DNA of 11,585 bases from DATKZB01 sp035528235. GTDB taxonomy: Bacteria; Planctomycetota; Phycisphaerae; FEN-1346. The stretch spans positions 1 to 11,585 of the forward strand of contig DATKZB010000181.1 of NCBI GenBank assembly GCA_035528235.1, in the 5' to 3' direction. The position numbers and the translations under genes are program-made. The notes beneath the pieces were generated by a model, which worked only from the letters and a program-made list of their open reading frames with translations, was not told the DNA's origin and did no database searches. Of the stretch, positions 6,735 through 11,585 are shown one piece after another (within the stretch, counting starts at the first letter, position 1; each line of letters begins with the position of its first letter).

Positions 6735-7580
6735 ATGGAAAGGCAACCGGGCCAACGCGGATTTACTTTGGTCGAACTCCTGGTCGTTATCGGGATCGTC
6801 GGCCTGCTGATTACGATCCTGGTGCCGACCATCGCCTGGTCCATACGCAAGGCCCGCACGTCCATGACCCGGACGACCGTGACGCACATCGCGATCGCGT
6901 TGGAGGCGTTCAAGGCCGACTTCAAGGCCTATCCGCCCAGCCGGCCCCAGGACGATTCCACGCCCGGGACCCAGCCGGGGGGCGGCCGGCCCAAGGGTGA
7001 CCGGCCCACGGGCGCGGCCAACCTGGCCTACTACCTGGGGGGACCGGTCGGGTCGGGATGGGGCATCGGCGGCGGTGGCCTCCTGCCGTTCGGCCAGGGC
7101 CTTCCCCGTCGCAGTTACGGGCCGTATTACGTGGCCGACGACAAGAGCATCCGGTACTCCGACCATCCCGGCGACGACCACCGGGTGGTGGGGTTCCTCG
7201 ACGCCTTCAGGCCGCCGGGCGTCATCCTGTACTTCCTGGCGTCGGTGGAGAAGCATGACCCCGCCGACACCTACCCGGACACCACCATGTTCTTCTGGAC
7301 CGACAACAACCGCGACGGGGCCGCGTCGGGCGACGCCACGGGCAAGACGAACTATGCCAGCCAGGAGTATTTCGAGGACTGTCTCAAGGTGGCGTCAGGC
7401 ACACAGGTTAACCCGGACAGACCGTACCGGCGGCAGGACTATTTCCTGGTCTCGCCCGGCCAGGACGGGCGGTACGGCGCCATGGACTGGGACGAACAGG
7501 GCAACATCGTGCCCAAGACCCACACGCAGGGCGGCGAAGAGGACGATATTCTAAACTGGTCCGACACGAAGGCGAACTGA
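6735..7580 (+). CDS. Type II/IV pseudopilin-like protein 1 (large, GspG-like N-terminus)
   Basis: The 281-residue product has a type III prepilin signal: leader MERQPGQRG, then F-T-L-V-E with Glu at position 5 of the mature protein and a hydrophobic stretch VVIGIVGLLITILVPTIAW. Prepilin peptidase would cut between Gly9 and Phe10. The helix continues as a typical pilin spine and leads to ALEAFKADFKAYPPS, a GspG-like pattern shared with the next gene. The C-terminal part carries DYFLVSPGQDGRYG, again shared. It is about twice the size of a classical GspG (about 140 residues), so a large insertion lies between the shared ends. ATG at 6735 is chosen over the GTG at 6729, which overlaps the Shine-Dalgarno sequence GGAGG (6725-6729). 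It probably is a fibre or pseudopilus subunit; its exact role is unknown. Confidence 0.88.
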   Translation: MERQPGQRGFTLVELLVVIGIVGLLITILVPTIAWSIRKARTSMTRTTVTHIAIALEAFKADFKAYPPSRPQDDSTPGTQPGGGRPKGDRPTGAANLAYYLGGPVGSGWGIGGGGLLPFGQGLPRRSYGPYYVADDKSIRYSDHPGDDHRVVGFLDAFRPPGVILYFLASVEKHDPADTYPDTTMFFWTDNNRDGAASGDATGKTNYASQEYFEDCLKVASGTQVNPDRPYRRQDYFLVSPGQDGRYGAMDWDEQGNIVPKTHTQGGEEDDILNWSDTKAN

Positions 7581-7599
7581 GCCAGGGGAGGTCGGGGCG

Positions 7600-8406
7600 A
7601 TGAAGCACGATCGTTCGACAAGGGTCGGCGAGGCCGGCGGGTTCACGCTGGTCGAACTGCTGGTGGTCATGGGCATCATCGGCATGCTGGTCGCCCTGCT
7701 GTTGCCCGCCGTGAGCCGGGCCATCGTGGTCGTCCGGGCCGCCGCCACGCGCAACACGATCCACAACCTGAGCGCGGCCCTGGAGTCGTTCAGGGATGAT
7801 TGGGGCGTCTATCCGCCGAGCAACAAGAACCATACCGATCAACTCCAGGGCGCGGGCACCCTGAACTACGGTTACCAGTTGATGGCCTACGCCCTGATCG
7901 GGCCGAATGGCAAGGGGTGGGGCGTCCGCATCGTGGATAACCGGGAGGAGGATAGCCGGCCGCTCCCCTTCGGCGGCGAGGCACGCGAAACGCATTACCC
8001 CCCGTATTTCCAGCAGGAGAAGGGGGGCGCCAACCTGTACGTTCGCGACGCCTTCAGCGCCTACGGCCAAGGCGGATACATTCTCTACTATCGCTATGAA
8101 CCCCAGGACACCGGCATCGAGAACGTCTTCGGAAAAATCGATTTCCGCGATAACCCCCACGGACCGGAACTGACCAAGGGGTTCAAGGACGAGGCCCACT
8201 TTATCCTCAGCGCCCTCTACACCACCCCGGACGGCCAGAAGCACTGGCAGAGGGAGGATTTCCTGCTCATCTCCCCGGGGGCCGACCGGTACTACGGACA
8301 CGTCGTGGAGCCGACGACGTCAGCGGGGGCGTCGGTCGATGCGGCCAGCGCCCAGGAAGTCCAGTACGGAACGGCCGTCTATGACGACGTGACGAACTTC
8401 GATTAA
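7600..8406 (+). CDS. Type II/IV pseudopilin-like protein 2 (large, GspG-like N-terminus)
   Basis: The 268-residue product has leader MKHDRSTRVGEAGG followed by FTLVELLVVMGIIGMLVALL, with cleavage expected after Gly14 and Glu at mature position 5. The spine ends in ALESFRDDWGVYPPSNKN, matching the ALEAFKADFKAYPPS of the preceding gene, and the C-terminus carries DFLLISPGADRYYG, matching DYFLVSPGQDGRYG there. The two are therefore tandem paralogues. The strong ribosome site GGGGAGG (7585-7591) precedes the ATG by eight bases and lies just after the stop of the upstream gene. Probably translated from the same messenger as the platform and motor genes. Confidence 0.88.
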   Translation: MKHDRSTRVGEAGGFTLVELLVVMGIIGMLVALLLPAVSRAIVVVRAAATRNTIHNLSAALESFRDDWGVYPPSNKNHTDQLQGAGTLNYGYQLMAYALIGPNGKGWGVRIVDNREEDSRPLPFGGEARETHYPPYFQQEKGGANLYVRDAFSAYGQGGYILYYRYEPQDTGIENVFGKIDFRDNPHGPELTKGFKDEAHFILSALYTTPDGQKHWQREDFLLISPGADRYYGHVVEPTTSAGASVDAASAQEVQYGTAVYDDVTNFD

Positions 8407-8434
8407 CCGAAGTCCGAAAGAAGGGACGGCAGGC

Positions 8435-9205
8435 ATGAGCCTGACAACGCCCGGCCCCGTCGCCGTGCCGGCGACGGCTAAACGACCATGGCCCACGCGC
8501 TGTTGTTTAGCCGCGGCCGGCACGGCCGCGGGCAGCGCCGACGGATGCCCGACACCCGGCCACCGAGCGCGGGCCTTTACCCTCGTCGAGTTGGTGACGG
8601 TCATGGGCATTCTTTCCGTGCTCATTGCCCTCGTGGTCGGGGCGGTCGGCAGCGTGCGCGACAAGTCCTGTCGCCAGGCCACCCGGCAAACCTTCGCGGC
8701 CCTGGAGGCCGCCCTACAGAGTTACTACGACGACTGGCACAAGTTCCCCTGGTACGCCCTGCCCACCTCTAGGGCCGATGGACTCATACTCATGGGCGCC
8801 GTCGCCGGCCTCAATCCGCAAACCGGCGCCCCTATCCCCCGCGTCAGCCCGAACTACTGTCCCGTGCCCGTCCGGTACGCCGCTGAGAGCGAGAACATCG
8901 GGGCCATGCTCTACGCCGCACTCAACATGCGCGAGCGGCACGGGCCTTATGTCAAGAGCGGCGCCGCCAACGTCGCGCAGTTGACCCTGTTCGCCGTGGA
9001 CGGCTTGGTGAAGTACCGCGTCTACATCGACGGATGGCAACGGCCCATCCACTACTTCGAGCCACCGGTCAACAAGAAGTTCCCCCTTCTGATGTCGGAA
9101 GGCCCGGGTAGGGATTACAAGGAGGACACGTGGCCCTCTGGCAGCAAGGCCGACAACCTGACCAACTATGACCCGGGTGTCACCAGCCTGGAGCCGAACT
9201 ATTGA
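8435..9205 (+). CDS. Type II/IV pseudopilin-like protein 3 with REP-containing long leader
   Basis: The 256-residue product has a prepilin start RARA-FTLVELVTVMGILSVLIALVV with Glu at mature position 5, but its leader is 47 residues long against 6-14 in the other three pseudopilins. Leader residues 7-17 and 24-33 are encoded by two REP-like hairpins (8455-8483 and 8505-8533). No in-frame ATG lies between 8435 and the mature start; the only alternative is a GTG at 8465 inside the first hairpin. An A/G-rich ribosome site (AAGGGA, 8421-8426) precedes the ATG. The cleavage site is Ala-Phe rather than the common Gly-Phe. The mature part shows AALQSYYDDWHKFPW, related to the YPPS region of pseudopilins 1 and 2, and a later YIDGWQRPIHYFEPP stretch like the GWG-x-P region of GspG proteins. 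A fibre or pseudopilus subunit is likely. Confidence 0.82.
   Translation: MSLTTPGPVAVPATAKRPWPTRCCLAAAGTAAGSADGCPTPGHRARAFTLVELVTVMGILSVLIALVVGAVGSVRDKSCRQATRQTFAALEAALQSYYDDWHKFPWYALPTSRADGLILMGAVAGLNPQTGAPIPRVSPNYCPVPVRYAAESENIGAMLYAALNMRERHGPYVKSGAANVAQLTLFAVDGLVKYRVYIDGWQRPIHYFEPPVNKKFPLLMSEGPGRDYKEDTWPSGSKADNLTNYDPGVTSLEPNY
8455..8483 (-). repeat. REP-like hairpin, pair 1, left unit
   Basis: On the minus strand it reads GTTTAG, then the stem CCGTCGCCG, loop GCA, CGGCGACGG. The stem is a perfect 9 base pairs (8457-8465 with 8469-8477). All 29 bases are identical to 10034-10062. It lies within the coding sequence of pseudopilin 3 and faces the right unit of the pair. Confidence 0.85.
8505..8533 (+). 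repeat. REP-like hairpin, pair 1, right unit
   Basis: GTTTAG (8505-8510) precedes a perfect 9-base stem, CCGCGGCCG (8511-8519) with CGGCCGCGG (8523-8531), around the loop GCA. Compared with the left unit read on the minus strand, the stem differs at two positions and the opposite arm carries the matching changes, so pairing is kept. Conserved head, conserved loop and covarying stem are the marks of a REP-like family. It also encodes residues 24-33 of pseudopilin 3. Confidence 0.85.
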
Positions 9206-9246
9206 GGTCCCGGGCCCCGTGCCCCTGACCACTGTGAGGCCGCACG

Positions 9247-9963
9247 ATGCGAAGCAGGAAGGCGTTTACCCTCATCGAGATGTTGGCCGTCATCAGCATC
9301 ATGCTCATTCTGATGACGGTTACCTTCGGCATGTTCCGCCTCTTTGCCGAGCGGACCGGACCCGATGCCGTCATGTCCCAGATCCAGGCCGTCATCCACA
9401 GTGCGCGCGACTATGCTGTTAGCAGTGGGGAGGTTGCGGGTGTCTTCTTCTACTCCTATGAACCAGACACCAACAACCCGTTCCAGACGGTGCAATCGAC
9501 ACCGCGTCAGCCTCTGGAAGGGACTCTCATCAAGATCCTGCGTTGGAATGCCAGTCCGCCAGGTTGCTTCGAAGAGATTCCCGGATACCGGCCGATCTCG
9601 CTCGGCAACCAGACTTACGTCATCCGGGAGATGCCCGACGTCAGCAACCTGATGAGCGGCCTGCAGGACCTGGATCGCGACAACCCCAACCCCGCGGACG
9701 CCGTCCGATGGCGCCAGTACGAGCAGAAGGTTATGGAAGAGGTCAGCCGGCACGTGTTCTCCGGTGGCGCCGGCACCCCGTTGGACACGGCGGTCTTCTA
9801 CATCGAGTTCGGGCCGGCCGGTTATCCCCCGGGCACCCCCAAGCGGGCCGCCAACACGGTCCAGAACGGCATGACTATCGTCAAGGTGGCCGGCCGACGC
9901 GTGACGGCCTATGGCTTCTACCAGTTGAACACCAATACGGGCACCCGCATGCTTTTCGAGTAG
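9247..9963 (+). CDS. Type II/IV pseudopilin-like protein 4 (GspH/FimT-like)
   Basis: The 238-residue product has a very short leader MRSRKA, then FTLIEMLAVISIMLILMTVTFGMF, with Glu at mature position 5 and expected cleavage after Ala6. The region after the membrane helix, MSQIQAVIHSARDYAVSSGE, resembles the helix seen in GspH/FimT minor pseudopilins, where small residues and an Arg-x-x-Ala pattern are common. It lacks the YPPS and SPGxD features of the upstream paralogues, so it is a different class and probably a minor, tip-type subunit. GAGG at about 9236-9239 precedes the ATG at 9247. It closes the pilus cluster; a REP-like pair follows the stop. Assignment to GspH specifically is tentative. 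Confidence 0.82.
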   Translation: MRSRKAFTLIEMLAVISIMLILMTVTFGMFRLFAERTGPDAVMSQIQAVIHSARDYAVSSGEVAGVFFYSYEPDTNNPFQTVQSTPRQPLEGTLIKILRWNASPPGCFEEIPGYRPISLGNQTYVIREMPDVSNLMSGLQDLDRDNPNPADAVRWRQYEQKVMEEVSRHVFSGGAGTPLDTAVFYIEFGPAGYPPGTPKRAANTVQNGMTIVKVAGRRVTAYGFYQLNTNTGTRMLFE

Positions 9964-9983
9964 CCCGGCGACGGGCCGTTGTC

Positions 9984-10010
9984 GTTCAGCCGCGGGCGGT
10001 ACGCCCGCCT
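9984..10010 (+). repeat. REP-like hairpin, pair 2, left unit (diverged)
   Basis: A head GTTCAGCC corresponds to GTTTAGCC of the other units. The stem GCGGGCG (9992-9998) pairs with CGCCCGC (10002-10008) around GTA; the outer pair present in other units is lost. It follows the pseudopilin 4 stop by about 20 bases. Confidence 0.65.
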
Positions 10011-10033
10011 GTGTGCGGCCCACCGCCGACCGA

Positions 10034-10062
10034 CCCCGTCGCCGTGCCGGCGACGGCTAAAC
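10034..10062 (-). repeat. REP-like hairpin, pair 2, right unit
   Basis: Identical over 29 bases to the unit at 8455-8483, including the perfect 9-base stem and the GTTTAG head read on the minus strand. The flanks differ on both sides. It lies about 30 bases before the hypA start. With 9984-10010 it forms a pair arranged opposite to pair 1: the heads point outward here and inward in pair 1. It may act as a boundary between the pilus and hyp transcripts, but no T-run marks a terminator. Confidence 0.85.
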
Positions 10063-10090
10063 ACTATGTGACGAGTGCCCGGAGCCGGCC

Positions 10091-10432
10091 GTGCACGAGG
10101 TCTCGTTGGCCCAAGCCGTCTGGCGTCAGGTGGCGGCCGAGATGGCCGACCACGCCGGCCGACGCCTCGTGGCCGTGCACGTGGTCGTTGGCGCCATGAG
10201 CGGCGCCGACCCGGAATCGCTCGAGTTCGCCCTCGGCCTTCTGGCGGCCGAGTCCGACTGGCCCGACGCCGACATGGACGTGCGGCAGGAGCCGGTCGTC
10301 CTGGTGTGTCGCGGTTGCGGGCACGAGTACGAGATGACCGAGGTGCGGCTGGTGTGCCCCGCCTGCGGGGGCGCCGACGTCGAGCCCACGCGCGGCATGG
10401 AGTTGCGGCTGGAATCCCTGGAGGTCGAGTAG
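10091..10432 (+). CDS. hypA: Hydrogenase/nickel-enzyme maturation nickel metallochaperone HypA
   Basis: HypA delivers nickel, together with HypB, into [NiFe]-hydrogenase (and in some bacteria urease) in the cytoplasm. The 113-residue length matches the family. The N-terminus MHEVSLA carries the nickel-binding His2 next to Glu3. The zinc domain is shown by two CxxC pairs, C73/C76 and C89/C92. The GTG start at 10091 is preceded by GGAG and is required to place His at position 2; an upstream ATG at 10066 is followed at once by a stop. hypB starts four bases after the stop, so the two are translationally linked. No hydrogenase gene is visible in the window, so the client enzyme is unknown. Confidence 0.95.
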   Translation: MHEVSLAQAVWRQVAAEMADHAGRRLVAVHVVVGAMSGADPESLEFALGLLAAESDWPDADMDVRQEPVVLVCRGCGHEYEMTEVRLVCPACGGADVEPTRGMELRLESLEVE

Positions 10433-10436
10433 CCCC

Positions 10437-11123
10437 GTGGCCGAACGCATCCGACTCGAAAAGACCATCGTCTCCGAGAACGACCGGCTGGCGGCCGTCT
10501 TGGCGGCACGCTTCGACGAGGCGGGCCTCCTGGCCGTCAACCTCATGAGTTCGCCCGGCGCGGGCAAGACCTCGCTCCTCGAGGCCACCGCGCGGCACCT
10601 GTCGGCCGACCTGCGCCTGGCCGCCGTCGACGGCGACCTGGCCACCGACCGCGACGCCCAACGCATCCAGCGCGCCGGCATGCCCTGTCGCCAGATCAAC
10701 ACCGGCGGCGGATGCCACCTCAACGGCAAGCAGGTCGCCGAGGCCGTCAAGGCGTTCGACCTGGCGCGCCTCGACATCCTCTTCATCGAGAACGTCGGCA
10801 ACCTCGTCTGCCCCGCCTCGTTCGACCTGGGCGAACACCGCCGCATCGTCGTCTCCAGCACGCCCGAGGGCGACGACAAGCCCGTCAAGTACCCCGTTGC
10901 GTTTCGCAGCGCCGACGCCGTCGTCCTGAACAAAATCGATCTCATCCCCGTCACGGACTTCTCGCTCGACGCCTACCGGGAGTTCGTCCGCGACGTCGTC
11001 AAGCCGGGCGTCCCGCTGCTGGAACTCTCGTGCAAGACCGGCGAGGGGCTCGACGCCTGGTTCGACTGGCTTCGCGCCCAGCGGGCCGCCGTGGCCGCCG
11101 AGGTGGCCGGCCGACGCGAATGA
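10437..11123 (+). CDS. hypB: Hydrogenase nickel-incorporation GTPase HypB
   Basis: HypB is a SIMIBI-class GTPase that works with HypA to insert nickel. The 228-residue product shows the P-loop SSPGAGKTS (38-46), the DGDLATDRDA switch region, the metal-site motif INTGGGCHL with its Cys-His pair, FIENVGNLVCPASFDLGE with the second metal-binding Cys, and the guanine-specific NKID. The N-terminal CxxCGC nickel site and the His-rich stretch of some HypB proteins are absent, so this is the short form. The GTG start at 10437 follows GGAGG at 10420-10424 at a somewhat long spacing; coupling to hypA translation probably helps. The catalytic motifs look complete. Confidence 0.96.
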   Translation: MAERIRLEKTIVSENDRLAAVLAARFDEAGLLAVNLMSSPGAGKTSLLEATARHLSADLRLAAVDGDLATDRDAQRIQRAGMPCRQINTGGGCHLNGKQVAEAVKAFDLARLDILFIENVGNLVCPASFDLGEHRRIVVSSTPEGDDKPVKYPVAFRSADAVVLNKIDLIPVTDFSLDAYREFVRDVVKPGVPLLELSCKTGEGLDAWFDWLRAQRAAVAAEVAGRRE

Positions 11124-11128
11124 TTTCC

Positions 11129-11156
11129 TTGGACGCCGGCCCGCGTCTGGTATAAT
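11129..11156 (+). promoter_or_regulatory. Strong sigma-70-type promoter for tatA
   Basis: TTGGAC (11129-11134), a 16-base spacer and TATAAT (11151-11156) form a near-consensus promoter. TG at 11148-11149 gives an extended -10. It begins five bases after the hypB stop and would start transcription near 11163, leaving a short leader of about 23 bases that includes the AGGAGG site at 11172-11177. Confidence 0.8.
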
Positions 11157-11185
11157 GGTGGCGTACTAGTCAGGAGGATTGCCCC

Positions 11186-11407
11186 GTGGAACATCTGGCG
11201 TTCTGGATGCCGGGACCGTGGGAACTGGCCATCATCGCCATCATCGCCCTCATCCTGTTCGGGCGACGGCTGCCCGAGGTCGGCAAGAGCCTCGGTAAAG
11301 GCATCGTCGAGTTCAAGAAGGGCCTCAGGGACGTGCAGGACGAGGTCTCGAAAGCCAGCGACGATATCGAGAAGGCCGGCGGCGACGACAAACCCAACAA
11401 GGCCTGA
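11186..11407 (+). CDS. tatA: Twin-arginine translocase subunit TatA/TatE family
   Basis: TatA forms the membrane-weakening or pore component of the Tat pathway, which exports folded proteins. The 73-residue product has the family pattern: a short N-terminal part ending in GPWEL, one transmembrane helix (about residues 13-25), the FGRRLPEVGKSLGKGI hinge and amphipathic helix (about 26-41), then a charged tail (FKKGLRDVQDEV) ending in an acidic/basic stretch. The GTG start at 11186 has a perfect AGGAGG eight bases upstream. It has its own promoter. TatB is similar but usually longer with a different hinge; TatA is preferred. tatC is not seen. Confidence 0.94.
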   Translation: MEHLAFWMPGPWELAIIAIIALILFGRRLPEVGKSLGKGIVEFKKGLRDVQDEVSKASDDIEKAGGDDKPNKA

Positions 11408-11428
11408 ACGGCCCCATAGGAGATTGGC

Positions 11429-11451
11429 GCGGCCCGCCCTGGGCGGACCGC
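11429..11451 (+). other. Imperfect GC hairpin between tatA and the next gene
   Basis: The arms at 11429-11439 and 11441-11451 pair with one mismatch and a tight loop. No T-run follows. It could be a weak terminator or a stability element; base composition alone may explain it. Confidence 0.35.
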
Positions 11452-11487
11452 GTCACACTCCGGAAGACCGCGCGGGGAGGATGGCCG

Positions 11488-11585
11488 ATGAACATGCTGG
11501 CGTTTTTTATGTGTCCGGCGGAGATCCTCATCATCCTGGCCGTGGTGTTCCTGCTCCTCGTGGTCCCCCTGGCGATCCTGGCCGT
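11488..11585 (+). CDS. Start of a small membrane protein, perhaps TatA-like (partial, runs off right edge)
   Basis: ATG at 11488 is preceded by GGAGG (11476-11480) seven bases upstream. The visible 32 residues begin MNMLAFFMCPAEILIILAVV and continue with hydrophobic residues to the edge. The start resembles a TatA N-terminus (a Pro-x-Glu just before a single membrane helix; compare MPGPWELAIIAIIALIL in the gene before). Where TatA has Phe-Gly after the helix this protein has Val-Pro and stays hydrophobic. It may therefore be a diverged TatA-like protein or an unrelated short membrane protein. The other frame, from ATG 11481, reads as His/Pro/Gly-rich nonsense. The end is outside the window. 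Confidence 0.55.
   Translation, partial: MNMLAFFMCPAEILIILAVVFLLLVVPLAILA

Noticed and set aside
9984..10062. CRISPR-like or phage attachment-site reading of the repeated hairpins
   Set aside because: There is no regular spacer series, copies are in opposite orientations, and no integrase, tRNA or cas gene is present.

Overview
The window is a GC-rich bacterial segment. Every complete gene that I accept lies on the plus strand, packed tightly and mostly preceded by good Shine-Dalgarno sequences. It holds the motor, platform and pilin-like subunits of a type IV pilus / type II secretion type machine, followed by two nickel-insertion chaperones (HypA, HypB) and the start of a twin-arginine translocase (TatA) locus. 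The style of the pseudopilins (a FTLVELLVV-type start, tandem large paralogues, an SPGxDxxYG-like motif near the C-terminus) and the very high GC suggest a Planctomycetota-like or related PVC-group bacterium. This is an impression from protein style, not a proven assignment; no rRNA or marker gene is present.

Layout. Bases 2-157 may be the proline-rich C-terminus of a gene entering from the left. Bases 158-444 are non-coding and carry two inverted copies of a hairpin repeat built on CATGGTCA. Bases 445-2154 encode a GspE/PilB-type assembly ATPase. A 257-base gap with a plausible promoter and a GC-rich leader precedes pilT (2412-3560). A second PilB/GspE ATPase (3590-5395), a PilC/GspF inner-membrane platform protein (5422-6666) and four genes for proteins with type IV prepilin leaders (6735-9963) follow. 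The 127-base gap 9964-10090 holds a pair of REP-like hairpins. Then come hypA (10091-10432), hypB (10437-11123), a strong promoter (11129-11156), tatA (11186-11407), and the first codons of a small membrane protein (11488 to the right edge) that may be a degenerate TatA-like protein.

How the genes fit together. The two PilB-type motors would power subunit addition and PilT would power retraction. PilC/GspF is the membrane platform the motors turn on, and the four prepilin-like proteins are fibre or pseudopilus subunits. One platform protein for three motors suggests motors that exchange on a shared base. Both assembly motors begin with the tandem 24-5-24 residue motif of MshEN domains, which bind cyclic di-GMP. 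The first keeps the consensus well; the second has lost several consensus positions, so the two motors may respond differently to the second messenger. HypA and HypB deliver nickel to [NiFe]-hydrogenase (or another nickel enzyme) and TatA belongs to the route by which folded cofactor-containing enzymes leave the cytoplasm. Neither a hydrogenase nor TatC is in the window.

The most unusual feature is a pair of REP-like hairpins lying inside the leader-peptide coding region of the third pseudopilin. The two hairpins differ by paired changes that keep both stems perfect, and one is identical over 29 bases to a copy in front of hypA.
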